Notes: generated from the sequence alone by a model not told the origin. A stretch of 64,000 nt of DNA from JAPPLB01 sp965206655 (GCA_965206655.1 CBDBKC010000038.1:992001-1056000), one strand, 5' to 3'; positions 1 to 8,630 are shown, numbered from the stretch's first letter. Program-made: numbers and translations.

Positions 1-1104
1 CTCGTCACGATGCTGGGCGCGGTCGTCGTCGAGCGGGAGTACTATCACTGCAAACGTTGCCGCGTCGGCTTTGCGCCGCGCGACCAAGAGTTGGACGTTG
101 ACGAGACTCAGTATTCGCCCGGTGTGCGCCGCATGACCGCGTTGGTCGGCTCCGAGACCTCGTTCGATCGCGGCCGCGCGTTGCTCGAAGAGTTGGCCGG
201 CGTGCAGCTGACCGCGAAGGCGGTGGAGCGCGAAGCGGAAGCGATCGGCGCGGACATCGCGACCCGCGAGCAAGCCGAGATCGCACGTGCTGTGCAGCTT
301 GATCTAGCTGAGATCCGCGGGCCGGCAACTCCGCTTCTCTACATCGAGATGGACGGTACGGGAGTGCCGGTCACGGACGCTGACACGGCGGGCCGCAGGG
401 GGAAAACGAGCCCGCAAGCGCGTACCCGCGAGGTCAAGCTGGGCTGTGTCTTCACGCAAACCAGCTGTGACGAGCAAAGCCGCCCTGTCCGCGACGAAGA
501 CTCGACCAGCTACAGCGGCGCAATCGAGGACGCCGCCTCTTTCGGCCGGCGCATCTACAGCGAGGCTTGCCGACGGGGCTGGAGCCGGGCGCGCCAGAAG
601 GTCGTCATCGCAGATGGCGCGCCCTGGATCTGGAATATCTCGCACGAATACTTCCCCGGCGCGATCGAGATCGTCGACCTCTATCACGCCCGCGAACACC
701 TGTGGGAGTTGGCGGCGAAGCTGTTTCCGCAGGACGAAAAGCGTCGCCGCAGTTGGGCGCGGCGGCTCAACAAGAAGCTCGACTCAGGGCGCATTGAGCA
801 ACTGGTCGCCGCACTCCGCGGGATCGAGGTCGAGGATGCGGAGTTGACGCATCAGTTGGCTTTGGAGGCGGAATACTTCGAGCGCAATGCCAAGCGGATG
901 CGCTACCGCGCGTTTCGGCGCCAAGGATTGTTTGTCGGCTCGGGAGTGATCGAGGCAGGTTGCCGAACCGTAATCGCGTCGAGACTGAAACGCTCGGGCA
1001 TGTTCTGGAGCGTGCGCGGCGCCAACGCCATCACCGCCCTGCGTTGCGCCCGGCTCTCCAACCGCTTCGACGACTACTGGGAGAATCGCGCCAAAGCCGC
1101 CTGA
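1..1104 (+). CDS. ISKra4-family (UPF0236-like) transposase, 5' end outside window
   Basis: Transposase of an insertion sequence. The frame is open from the first base of the window. The first internal ATG at 10 lies inside the conserved zinc-finger-like start (YYHCKRC, cysteines at about residues 16 and 19 counted from that ATG), so the true start lies to the left. Recognisable blocks are the acidic YIEMDGTGVP segment, a central VVIADGAPWIWN block, the DLYHAREHLWE block and the C-terminal FVGSGVIEAGCR motif, in the order usual for ISKra4 transposases. The catalytic acidic residues appear intact, so the part seen could be functional. It ends about 24 bp before the inferred element end. Confidence 0.88.
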   Translation, partial: LVTMLGAVVVEREYYHCKRCRVGFAPRDQELDVDETQYSPGVRRMTALVGSETSFDRGRALLEELAGVQLTAKAVEREAEAIGADIATREQAEIARAVQLDLAEIRGPATPLLYIEMDGTGVPVTDADTAGRRGKTSPQARTREVKLGCVFTQTSCDEQSRPVRDEDSTSYSGAIEDAASFGRRIYSEACRRGWSRARQKVVIADGAPWIWNISHEYFPGAIEIVDLYHAREHLWELAAKLFPQDEKRRRSWARRLNKKLDSGRIEQLVAALRGIEVEDAELTHQLALEAEYFERNAKRMRYRAFRRQGLFVGSGVIEAGCRTVIASRLKRSGMFWSVRGANAITALRCARLSNRFDDYWENRAKAA

Positions 1105-1128
1105 GCGTCACATATTTGTCGCGCACCC
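1..1128 (+). mobile_element. Right part of an ISKra4-like insertion sequence
   Basis: The transposase stops at 1104 and integrase coding sequence is readable from about 1129. The sequence just before that, ending TTTGTCGCGCACCC, is a plausible right terminal repeat (reverse complement starting GGGTGCGCGAC). The left end is not in the window, so the repeat pair and the target duplication cannot be checked here. The boundary at 1128 is inference from the resumption of integrase homology. Confidence 0.55.
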
Positions 1129-1741
1129 GTGGCAAGTGGTCGGCGCCACGGCGGCCATTAGCGAAGCCTGGCTGGAGCCGTTGCTCAAGGCCATGCTGGA
1201 GCAGTTCCCCTTTCGCCTGCGCGGCTTCCATTCCGACAACGGCAGCGAGTTCCTCAACGGCACGGTGGAACAATTACTGAACAAGCTGCTGATCGAACAG
1301 ACCAAGTCGCGGCCGAGGCACACCAACGACAACGGCTTGGTGGAATCGAAAAACGGCGCCGTGATCCGCAAGCACATGGGGCATACGCACATCGCGGCGC
1401 CGCACGCGGCGCGCATCCAGCGCTTCTATCAACAGCACTTCAATCCCTATTTGAACTTCCACCGGCCCTGCGGACAACCCGAACTGCTGACCGACGCCAA
1501 AGGCAAGCAGAAGCGCGTGTATCGCCACTATCAGACCCCTTGGGAAACCTTCCAGAAGTTGCTGCGGGCCGCCGACTATCTCAAGCCCGGGCAGGCGATC
1601 AAGGCCCTCGACCGTATTGCTCAGGCCGAAAGCGACACTGCGGCGGCGCGGCGGATGCAACAAGCCAAGAGCAAGCTGTTTGCGAGTTTCGCATCCGCGA
1701 ACCTGCCGCGCCGCGCGACGGGAGAAGGGCTGCGGAAATGA
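1129..1741 (+). pseudogene. C-terminal half of an integrase/transposase (rve fold), cut by the IS
   Basis: DDE-type integrase core lacking its N-terminus. Readable sequence starts at WQVVGATAAISEAW immediately after the ISKra4 end and runs to a stop at 1741. The second catalytic Asp (FHSDNGSEF) and the catalytic Glu (LVESKNGAV) are present. The first Asp and the DNA-binding N-terminus are missing and would lie left of the ISKra4 copy. The tail (HFNPYLNFHRPCG, then KRVYRHYQTPWE) matches the C-terminus common to integrase-type transposases. The GTG at 1136 could serve as a start, but a functional protein is unlikely. Most simply, this gene was interrupted by the upstream IS. Confidence 0.75.
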
Positions 1742-1742
1742 C

Positions 1743-1797
1743 GGGCGATGGGAAACGAGGAAAACCAAAAACCGGTTTCCCTCGTTTCCCAACGCCC
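1743..1797. terminator. Long imperfect inverted repeat downstream of integrase remnant
   Basis: The arms 1743-1766 and 1774-1797 pair over 24 bp with two mismatches and leave a 7-base loop. The repeat begins two bases after the integrase stop. It could be a transcription terminator for both directions, or a palindromic repeat linked to the old element's end. A shorter imperfect palindrome (GGAAATCGCTCCGCGATTCC) follows at about 1800-1820. No T-run follows the main hairpin, so the terminator role is uncertain. Confidence 0.45.
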
Positions 1798-1973
1798 TTG
1801 GAAATCGCTCCGCGATTCCCACATTCCCACAGCCCCGACGACGATTCTCTCCCCTTCTTAACCAATCCCAGAAAGGAGCCCAGCGACTCAGTGCTCCCCT
1901 GCTTCTCCAGGCTCATCCTTCGATGAGAAAATGCTCCGATCCAAAGCTTTTCGTGCGCGCTTTGCGAGAAACG

Positions 1974-2753
1974 CTAAACGTGGATCTTGCAGATGTATCC
2001 GGCGTAGGGGCTGGTATTCTCTTTGTGACCCGGAGCGATGCCCGCGTCGCAATAGTACAGGCTTCCCTTCCACCATGTCATGCCGTGTGGATCGGGATCG
2101 TCGTGATCGAGCTGAATGGCCTCAATGACGCGTCCGCTCTTGATATCAAACTTCAAGATGCGGAAGTCGTTTGAGAACATGCACCAGATGTGTTCGCCGT
2201 CCCAGCCCATGCCATGGGCTCGGCCCAGTGGAACGGGGAACGAATGCTGGAAGTGAAGATCGGCGTCCGTCCGGGTGATGTTCTTGTTTTCACCGAACTG
2301 GGTAATCCACAGTGAGTCCTGCGTCCACAACAGCCCGTGCAGTCCCCCGCCGTTCGGTGTCACGTAATTCTTCACGTGCTTGCCGGTCTTGATATCCAGC
2401 TTGACGATGCGGCCACCCTTCTCCACATCATGCGGACGCGCCGCCCGCACCCCCGCCGGCCCATTCGCCGCCATCCACACATAACCGCCGCCCGCCGCGA
2501 TGCCGCTCGTATTCGACGACGTCGTTTCGTAAGCCGTCAGCGACTTGCCCGTTTCCCAGTCGAGTAGATGAGCGCGATCGGTGACTTGCTCGCCACACCA
2601 TAGGCCGTCGGCCGTCGCTTCGAGGCCGTTCGGGTTACCGTCGGGCGATTTGAAGAGTCGCTCGACCCTTTTACGTTTCCGGATGGGGTAGCCGCTATTC
2701 TTGGCGTAAGCGGTAGCGGCGATGGCCGCGAGTAAGGCTCGGCGCGTCAACAT
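1974..2753 (-). CDS. Secreted beta-propeller protein (YncE/Vgb-like)
   Basis: 259 residues. The N-terminus (MLTRRALLAAIAATAYA) reads as a short signal peptide with an Arg pair, so export is likely. The rest consists of repeated propeller blades: GLEATADGLWCGEQ, GIAAGGGYVWMAANG, GLHGLLWTQDSLWITQ, HGMGWDGEHIWCM and HGMTWWKGSLYYCD, a pattern typical of YncE, SMP-30 or virginiamycin-B-lyase-like propellers. No catalytic residues can be assigned, so substrate and reaction are unknown. The start is supported by AGGAGG about 5 nt before the ATG. The gene is divergent from the M20 peptidase. Confidence 0.78.
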   Translation of the reverse strand: MLTRRALLAAIAATAYAKNSGYPIRKRKRVERLFKSPDGNPNGLEATADGLWCGEQVTDRAHLLDWETGKSLTAYETTSSNTSGIAAGGGYVWMAANGPAGVRAARPHDVEKGGRIVKLDIKTGKHVKNYVTPNGGGLHGLLWTQDSLWITQFGENKNITRTDADLHFQHSFPVPLGRAHGMGWDGEHIWCMFSNDFRILKFDIKSGRVIEAIQLDHDDPDPHGMTWWKGSLYYCDAGIAPGHKENTSPYAGYICKIHV

Positions 2754-2950
2754 AAATGCCTCCTCGGATGGGGTGAAGCTGGCGCTATTGTAGCCGATCG
2801 GGCCGGAGAGAATGTGTTGGCGCTGTTACTCTTCGGTGATCGTCAGACATTTGCGCCTGGGGGCCGGCGCACGGGTTCACGACTGCGCCCCTTTGTCTTG
2901 GGAGAGCCGTTTGACCTTGGCTTGCGATAGGGATTACCTTGGTTTCACCT

Positions 2951-4156
2951 ATGATTCCTAAGGAACTTGCCGACTCCGTACTTTCCGCGATCAATACAGA
3001 GCGTCTTGTTGAAACAGCGATGGCCCTCGTCGAGGTGCCCAGCCCCACGCGCAGCGCCGGAGCGGTCGCCGATCGGCTGGCGGAGATCATTCAAGCCGAT
3101 GGCTTCGCGGTCGAGCGTCCCGAGGCCGACTGGCCCGAGGCCCCCGCGGTTGTCACTCGACTGGAGACCGGCCGGCCGGGACGGACGTTGCAGTTCAATG
3201 GTCACCTGGATACGGTTCATTTGCCTTTCGTGCCGCCACGTCGAGAGGGCGGCAATCTCTACGGGTCAGGCATCTCGGACATGAAGGGCGGAGTCGCCGC
3301 GGCCTTCGAAGCGGTCCGAGCGTTGCGGGACACGGACGCTCTAACCACGGGGGGAGTGTTGCTGACGGCCCACGAGCTTCACGAGGGGCCTTGGGGCGAC
3401 AAGCGGCAGGTCCAGGCGCTCATCCGGGCCGGCGTTATGGGTCATGCCGTGCTGTTACCCGAATACTGCGCATCCCCTCTACCCATCGCGGGGCGGGGCA
3501 TGGCGATCTTCGAAATTCGAATTCGCCGCGACGGCGAGCCGGTCCACGAAGTTCTGCGCCCGATGGATCAGCCGCTTGTTGTTCGCATCGGCGCGGAGTT
3601 GGTTGCGCGTCTTTTCGCGTTGAACGATGAGATATCGGTGAACAGCGATCCTGATGCCGGGCGGGACTCCGTTTTTGTGGGGCAGATTGGGTCGGGTGAG
3701 ATCTACAATCAATCCCCGACAGAGTGCCTAATCCGGGGCACGCGCCGCTGGACTACACCCGGCCAGGCGGAAGAAGTGGAAGCTCGGTTCCGCGAGTTGA
3801 TCGGGGACCACGCAAAGCGGACGGACGCCGAGATTGAGCTTAGCTACTCGGTACAGGGCGACGCGTTTCGCATCGCGTCCGGCGACCCGGCGATTGAAGC
3901 GCTGCAATCGGCGCACGAGACGGTGACGGGAAAACGCCTCCCGCTGGGCCCAAAGCCGTTCCTCGACGACGGCAACTGGTTCTGTTCGCTCGGCGGCGTA
4001 CCCGCTTTGACGCACGGACCTAACGCGAGCGGTGCTCACACGGTGAACGAGTGCTGCCCGGTGAGTGAACTTGTGCGGGTGGCTCAGGTCTATGCCCTCA
4101 CGGCCCTGGCCTACTGTCCCGGCCCCTCCGGCCTCAACGGTGACGGTCGCGAGTAG
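2951..4156 (+). CDS. M20-family metallopeptidase/deacylase (ArgE/DapE/ACY1 type)
   Basis: About 401 residues. Zinc-dependent exopeptidase or amidohydrolase fold. Metal-site motifs visible are GHLDTVH, then GSGISDMKGG, an acidic region HELHEGPWGD where the family has its Glu-Glu pair, and a late His in LTHGPNASGAHTVNE. A dimerisation (lid) domain lies between roughly residues 180 and 300. No signal peptide is seen, so it is probably cytoplasmic. The Glu-Glu region is atypical, which argues against a close ArgE or DapE orthologue. A TTG at 2939 is an in-frame alternative start; ATG 2951 is preferred although no strong ribosome site is seen. Confidence 0.82.
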   Translation: MIPKELADSVLSAINTERLVETAMALVEVPSPTRSAGAVADRLAEIIQADGFAVERPEADWPEAPAVVTRLETGRPGRTLQFNGHLDTVHLPFVPPRREGGNLYGSGISDMKGGVAAAFEAVRALRDTDALTTGGVLLTAHELHEGPWGDKRQVQALIRAGVMGHAVLLPEYCASPLPIAGRGMAIFEIRIRRDGEPVHEVLRPMDQPLVVRIGAELVARLFALNDEISVNSDPDAGRDSVFVGQIGSGEIYNQSPTECLIRGTRRWTTPGQAEEVEARFRELIGDHAKRTDAEIELSYSVQGDAFRIASGDPAIEALQSAHETVTGKRLPLGPKPFLDDGNWFCSLGGVPALTHGPNASGAHTVNECCPVSELVRVAQVYALTALAYCPGPSGLNGDGRE

Positions 4157-4168
4157 ACGGGAGCTGAA

Positions 4169-4861
4169 CTAAGACATTCCGTAGATCGGAATGACCGCTC
4201 CGCTGACGGCGGCCGCTTCGTCTGAACACAGCCAAAGAATCTGCTTGGCAATCGATTCCGGCGCCACCCATTTCGCAAAGTCCGCCTTGGGCATAGCTGC
4301 CCGGTTGCCCGGTGTGTCGATCGTGCTTGCCATGATGACATTGGCGGTAACCCCTTTGCCCTTTACTTCGAGCGCGATGGTTTGCACGAGCGCGTTCAGG
4401 CCTGCTTTTGAAGCCCCGTAGGCGGCCAGACCTTTGGTGGGTTCGACGGCGATCCGTGAGCCGATGGCCACGATGCGCCCGTACCCTGCCTCGATCATGG
4501 GGCGCAGCACGCTGCGTGTGACGAGGAACGCCCCGCGGAGATTGACGTTCATCATCTCGTCCCAAGTGACGTCGTCGGTTTCGTGCACGGGGGCGCCGCC
4601 GGCGTAGCCTCCCATGATGTGGGCGAGCACATCTATCTTGCCGGTGGGCTCAAGGGCCGCGGCGACCGCCTTCTCGACTCCTTCTGTCGTGGTCAGATCG
4701 GCAGCGACTTCGATGCAGCGCGGCTTGTCGTCGGAAGGGTCGCAGGAGCGGCCGACGGCGACAACGGTTGCGCCGACGGAGAGGAAGTCTTTGGCTACAG
4801 CCGAGCCCAGGCCGCCGGTGGCTCCGGTCAGAAGGATCACGCGGCCACGGAAATCACTCAT
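4169..4861 (-). CDS. Short-chain dehydrogenase/reductase (SDR)
   Basis: 230 residues, the normal length for a classical SDR. NAD(P)-dependent oxidoreductase with the Rossmann signature TGATGGLG at residues 12-19, Ser135, and the catalytic pair Tyr148/Lys152 in YGASK. The helix-4 Asn is in MNVNLRGAF. The substrate cannot be read from sequence; 3-oxoacyl-ACP-reductase-like annotation would be generic. The gene converges with the M20 peptidase and lies 12 bp downstream of the 69-aa ORF on the same strand, so these may be cotranscribed. Confidence 0.87.
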   Translation of the reverse strand: MSDFRGRVILLTGATGGLGSAVAKDFLSVGATVVAVGRSCDPSDDKPRCIEVAADLTTTEGVEKAVAAALEPTGKIDVLAHIMGGYAGGAPVHETDDVTWDEMMNVNLRGAFLVTRSVLRPMIEAGYGRIVAIGSRIAVEPTKGLAAYGASKAGLNALVQTIALEVKGKGVTANVIMASTIDTPGNRAAMPKADFAKWVAPESIAKQILWLCSDEAAAVSGAVIPIYGMS

Positions 4862-4873
4862 GTTAGTTGAACT

Positions 4874-5083
4874 TCATGTCCGCCGAACAATCTCAAGAAC
4901 TCTTTGAAGTCTAGCGGTAGTGGCATCGTAGCCATACAGTACTTGCCGAATCGCTTCTATCGCTTCCAGCCGCTCTTTGGAAGTTTTGCTCATCCAGTAT
5001 TCTTTATCCACTCGATCCTGGTCCTCGATACGCACAACCGAGAAGGTGCTGCGATCAATCCGCAGTGGATCCGGATTCGACAC
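4874..5083 (-). CDS. Small conserved-type hypothetical protein, antitoxin-like
   Basis: 69 residues, soluble and charged. It contains EYWMSKTSKERLEAIE followed by VLYGYDATTARLQRVLEI. As I recall, short proteins of this pattern are frequent in Acidobacteria and Planctomycetes beside nucleotidyltransferase-like genes and may be antitoxin-like. No partner of that kind is visible here: the downstream gene is an SDR and the upstream gene a DUF1501 protein (2 bp gap). The regular amphipathic helices and tight packing between neighbours support real coding. Function unknown. Confidence 0.6.
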   Translation of the reverse strand: MSNPDPLRIDRSTFSVVRIEDQDRVDKEYWMSKTSKERLEAIEAIRQVLYGYDATTARLQRVLEIVRRT

Positions 5084-5085
5084 GA

Positions 5086-6504
5086 TTAGGCCAGCACTTC
5101 CTTAATCACGTTCCCATGAACATCGGTCAGGCGCATGTCGCGGCCGGTGTGGTGATAGGTGAGACGCTCGTGATCGATGCCCATTAGTTGCAAGATCGTG
5201 GCGTGGAAATCGTAGACGCTCTTGCGGTTCTCGACTGCCTTGTAGCCGAAGTGGTCCGTCGCGCCGACGATCGTGCCGCCCTTGACGCCACCCCCGGCCA
5301 TCCACACCGTGAACCCAAAGGGATTGTGATCTCGCCCATCGAGGCGCTGACTGATCGGCATCCGTCCGAACTCGCCATGCCACAGGATGAGCGTTTCATC
5401 GAACAGGCCGCGGCTCTTGAGGTCTTTGATCAGTCCGGCGATCGGCAAATCCGTTTCGCCGGCGTGCTGTCCGTGAAACTTCTTGAGCGACCAGTGCTGG
5501 TCCCAAGTCGGCTCATGGTTGCCGCCACCCGAATAGAGTTGGACGACGCGCACACCGCGCTCGACCAGCCGTCGCGCCATCAAGACCTGACGCCCAAAGT
5601 ACTGTGTTCGCGGTGCGTCAAGCCCGTAGAGCTTGCGTGTGGCGGGGGTCTCCTTCGAGATATCCATCGCCTCGGTCGCATGCACTTGCATTCGATAGGC
5701 CAACTCGTAGGACTCGATGCGCGCGGACAGCTCTGTGTCGTCGGGGTTGCGGGCGAGATGCTCGCGATTGAAGCCCTGCAACAAGTCGAGCCACTCACGC
5801 TGCCGCTCGCGGCCCATCTCCTTCGGCGGACGCAGGTCGACGATCGGGTCGCCGGTCGAGCGGAACTGTGTCCCTTGGAAAGCCGCCGGCATGTAGCCGT
5901 TACCCCAATTGGGCGAGCCGTTGATGGGGCCTCCACGATGGTCGGTGAAGACCACGAAGCCCGGCAGGTTTTCGTTCTCCGTGCCGAGGCCGTACGTCAG
6001 CCAACTTCCGACGCTGGGGTGCCCGGCGAGCAGCGTGCCGGTGTTCATCTGGTAGAGAGCCGGACCGTGGTCATTCGAGATGGCGTACATCGAACGAATC
6101 ACGGCCAAGTCGTCGGCGTGCTCGGCGACATGGGGGAAAAGCTCGGAGACTTCAAGTCCACTCTGGCCGTACTTCTTGAACTTCCAGGGCGACGGCATCA
6201 AACTGCCGGGGTTCCCCTGGGGGACGACGACGTCACCCACGCCGGTCATCGCCTTGCCGGCATACTTGTCGAGGTCCGGCTTGGGGTCGAACGTGTCGAC
6301 CTGGCTTGGTCCGCCGTAGCAGAAGATCGAAATGACGCACTTGGCTTTCGGCTCGAAATGGGGGCCTTGGGCCTCAAAACCGCCGATGCGCGGTTTCGCG
6401 AGCAGTCCGTCGCGCGAAAGAAGACCTGCTAAGCCGAGGTTGGCGAGGCCTCCGCCGAGGGTCTGGAGGAGTTGACGGCGAGTAAGCGCGAGAGTGGGAG
6501 TCAT
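5086..6504 (-). CDS. DUF1501 protein (exported, sulfatase-like fold)
   Basis: About 472 residues. The N-terminus has a Tat-like or Sec signal (TRRQLLQTLGGGLANLGLAG). DUF1501 landmarks include ISIFCYGGPSQVDTFDPKPD, the ALYQMNTGTLLAGHPSVGSW region, GGGNHEPTWDQH, and near the end LILWHGEFGRMP followed by GRDHNPFGFTVWMAGGG. The family is related to alkaline-phosphatase/sulfatase folds and usually sits beside a DUF1549/DUF1553 cytochrome-type gene; no such partner is present here. A GTG at 6516 is an alternative start. Catalytic activity has not been established for the family as far as I know. Confidence 0.88.
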   Translation of the reverse strand: MTPTLALTRRQLLQTLGGGLANLGLAGLLSRDGLLAKPRIGGFEAQGPHFEPKAKCVISIFCYGGPSQVDTFDPKPDLDKYAGKAMTGVGDVVVPQGNPGSLMPSPWKFKKYGQSGLEVSELFPHVAEHADDLAVIRSMYAISNDHGPALYQMNTGTLLAGHPSVGSWLTYGLGTENENLPGFVVFTDHRGGPINGSPNWGNGYMPAAFQGTQFRSTGDPIVDLRPPKEMGRERQREWLDLLQGFNREHLARNPDDTELSARIESYELAYRMQVHATEAMDISKETPATRKLYGLDAPRTQYFGRQVLMARRLVERGVRVVQLYSGGGNHEPTWDQHWSLKKFHGQHAGETDLPIAGLIKDLKSRGLFDETLILWHGEFGRMPISQRLDGRDHNPFGFTVWMAGGGVKGGTIVGATDHFGYKAVENRKSVYDFHATILQLMGIDHERLTYHHTGRDMRLTDVHGNVIKEVLA

Positions 6505-6584
6505 GGCGAGCCCCACCGGGCTTCCCCTATTCTAGCTGGATGCTAAACACTGCCTCGACGATCTTCCGGGGGGCGTGACTCTTG

Positions 6585-6773
6585 CTAGCGATGGTCGCGG
6601 TCTTCCCGGATCAGCAGCGTGCTATCGCTTTGCTGCGCATGCCTTTGGCGGATTCGATCTCTCAAACGACGGAGAGACTCTCGGCGCTGAGCCAAGCGTT
6701 CCGCGGACCAAGTCTTGTGGTCGCGAAGGTTAGCCCAAACGCTTTCCGTCGCTTTGGATTCATCCGACATCAA
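6585..6773 (-). CDS. Small charged hypothetical protein
   Basis: 62 residues, very rich in Arg and acidic residues and largely helical (ESVWANLRDHKTWSAER, then RRLRDRIRQRHAQQ). It ends in STLLIREDRDHR. No domain is recognised. The composition resembles small antitoxin-like or regulatory ORFs next to toxin genes, but no toxin gene lies next to it. Two consecutive Met codons start the frame; the second may be the true start. It lies between the DUF1501 gene and yifB on the same strand. It could still be a chance frame. Confidence 0.45.
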   Translation of the reverse strand: MMSDESKATESVWANLRDHKTWSAERLAQRRESLRRLRDRIRQRHAQQSDSTLLIREDRDHR

Positions 6774-6813
6774 CTGACCACGTTACAAGTGTACCTTCAG
6801 AGTTGCACATCCG

Positions 6814-6836
6814 GTGCTTCACGAATGACGAAGCAC
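6814..6836 (-). terminator. Hairpin downstream of yifB
   Basis: A perfect 7-bp stem (GTGCTTC at 6814-6820 pairs with GAAGCAC at 6830-6836) with a 9-base loop, 16 bp past the yifB stop on the minus strand. No T-run follows, so intrinsic termination is only possible, not clear. Confidence 0.3.
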
Positions 6837-6852
6837 GAATCAAGGAACACCC

Positions 6853-8382
6853 TCACGCCCAATAAGTTCGATCCAAACTTCGATACTGCACGGCCTCAGC
6901 CAAGTGCTTCACCGCAATGCTCTCCTGACCGCCCAGGTCAGCGATCGTCCGAGAAACCTTGAGAATACGGTCATGGGCACGCGCGGAAAGCCCCATTCGT
7001 TCCACGGCCATCTCGAGGGTCCGCTCACCCTGCTCATCGAGCTTGCAATGCTCGCGAATCAAATTCGACGGCATACGCGCATTCGGGTAGCCGCGTTTCA
7101 TCTGCACCGCCCGTGCCGCCTCCGCTCGGCCTCGGATCGCCTGTGACGATTCCGCCGGCTGCTCCGAGCGCAACTCCCTGTACTTTACCGGCGGCACCTC
7201 GACGTGAATATCGATGCGGTCAAGCAAGGGTCCGCTGATCTTGCCGACGTAACGTTGAATCTGCATTGGCGTGCAACGGCAGTCCCGCGCCGAATCGCCG
7301 AAGTAGCCGCAAGGACACGGGTTCATTGCCGCCACGAGCATGAACGACGACGGGAATGTCAAACTCAGGTCCGAACGCACGATCGTGATGTGCCCCTCTT
7401 CGAGCGGCTGGCGCAATAGCTCTAGGACGTTGCGGGGGAATTCTGGAAACTCATCGAGAAAGAGCACTCCGTTGTGCGCCAGGCTGACCTCACCGGGCTT
7501 GGCCATGCCCATGCCGCCACCCACGAGCCCAGCGTTCGAAATGCTGTGATGCGGCGCTCGGAACGGCCGCTCGCTTATCAGGCCGACGCCCGAATCGAGC
7601 ACACCCGACACGCTGTGGACCTTCGTCGTCTCGATGGCTTCCTCGAATGACAGCCCGGGAAGTATCCCCGAAAACCTCTTCGCCAGCATCGTCTTGCCTG
7701 AACCCGGCGGACCGACCATCAGAATATTGTGTCCCCCGGATGCCGCGATCTCGAGGGCACGCTTGGCCGTCTCTTGCCCCTTGACGTCACGAAAATCATA
7801 AGCCGGGCCGCGCTGCGAATGGTCCCCGTTGAGAGCCTGCCCGCGGCGGACCGGTTGCCGCGACTCGGGCTCTTCGATCAGGCGGACAACGTCCGCCAGA
7901 TAGCTCACGCCGTAGACATTGACGCCGTCAACCACTGCCGCTTCCGGCGCATTCGCCTTGGGAACAATGATGTTCGGGATACCTTCCTTCTTCGCGCAAA
8001 CAGCGGTCGGCAGCGCGCCTCGAACCGGCCGCACGCCGCCTCCAAGCGAAAGCTCCGCCACCACCAGGAAGTTTTCCAGCGCATCGGCCGGAATCGACCC
8101 CATCGCGCCCATGATGCCCAAGGCCATGGGCAAGTCGAACCCGGCGCCTTCTTTGCGGATATTGGCCGGCGCCAGGTTAACCGTTACAGCCTTCGCTGGA
8201 TAACCGAAACCGGCGTTGATGAGCGATGACTTGATCCGCTCTCGGCTTTCGCGCACCGCCGTGTCAGGGAGCCCCACTGTGATGAAGTTCTTCGGGTCGC
8301 CCAGATACATGTCGACTTCCACGTCGATTGGCAACGCGTCGACGCCGTAGATGGCCGCTGTCCGTGTCTTGAATAGGGGCAT
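6853..8382 (-). CDS. yifB: YifB/ComM family AAA+ ATPase (Mg-chelatase-like)
   Basis: 509 residues, the usual length. The N-terminal Lon-S5-like domain (from KTRTAAIYGVDALP to about residue 170) is followed by the Mg-chelatase AAA+ core: Walker A GPPGSGKTMLAK, Walker B LFLDEFPEF, the NPCPCGYFGD cysteine segment, and a C-terminal Mg-chelatase-like domain. Homologues named ComM are helicases promoting branch migration during natural transformation. The start MPLFKTRTAAIYG at 8382 is preferred because the 36 residues upstream in frame do not resemble the family. It follows a 40-aa membrane ORF by 4 bp. Confidence 0.92.
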   Translation of the reverse strand: MPLFKTRTAAIYGVDALPIDVEVDMYLGDPKNFITVGLPDTAVRESRERIKSSLINAGFGYPAKAVTVNLAPANIRKEGAGFDLPMALGIMGAMGSIPADALENFLVVAELSLGGGVRPVRGALPTAVCAKKEGIPNIIVPKANAPEAAVVDGVNVYGVSYLADVVRLIEEPESRQPVRRGQALNGDHSQRGPAYDFRDVKGQETAKRALEIAASGGHNILMVGPPGSGKTMLAKRFSGILPGLSFEEAIETTKVHSVSGVLDSGVGLISERPFRAPHHSISNAGLVGGGMGMAKPGEVSLAHNGVLFLDEFPEFPRNVLELLRQPLEEGHITIVRSDLSLTFPSSFMLVAAMNPCPCGYFGDSARDCRCTPMQIQRYVGKISGPLLDRIDIHVEVPPVKYRELRSEQPAESSQAIRGRAEAARAVQMKRGYPNARMPSNLIREHCKLDEQGERTLEMAVERMGLSARAHDRILKVSRTIADLGGQESIAVKHLAEAVQYRSLDRTYWA

Positions 8383-8386
8383 CTTG

Positions 8387-8509
8387 CTAATCGCGTTCGT
8401 CGCGGGGGCCCGACTCGTCACTCCGATCGAAAGATCGCTCGTAGTAGAACGACCAGATCCAGAGCAGTCCCAGCAACAGAACGGCCTCAATGAGAATCCG
8501 TACGGTCAT
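8387..8509 (-). CDS. Small single-pass membrane protein (40 aa) upstream of yifB
   Basis: A 40-codon frame from ATG 8509 to TAG at 8387, too short for most gene callers. It has one hydrophobic helix (ILIEAVLLLGLLWIWSFYY) with a short N-terminus, then a highly charged soluble tail (ERSFDRSDESGPRDERD). The stop is 4 bp before the preferred yifB ATG, suggesting translational coupling. The composition (one clean helix followed by a charged tail) is what a real small membrane protein shows, but there is no clear Shine-Dalgarno and no homology that I recognise. Confidence 0.5.
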   Translation of the reverse strand: MTVRILIEAVLLLGLLWIWSFYYERSFDRSDESGPRDERD

Positions 8510-8630
8510 AGTTATGGGCGCACGAGATCACTCGCGCACTCGGTTTCAGTCTGTTTATGAATCGAGACCGCGGCCGGGTCTCAGGTGGAACTCACAACGG
8601 AGGGTGTTGCCATTATACAGCAGCTTGATA

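Noticed and set aside
5188..6432. Long open frame on the plus strand opposite the DUF1501 gene
   Set aside because: It is the complement of a well-supported gene; its protein is low in family features and rich in shadow-type residues.
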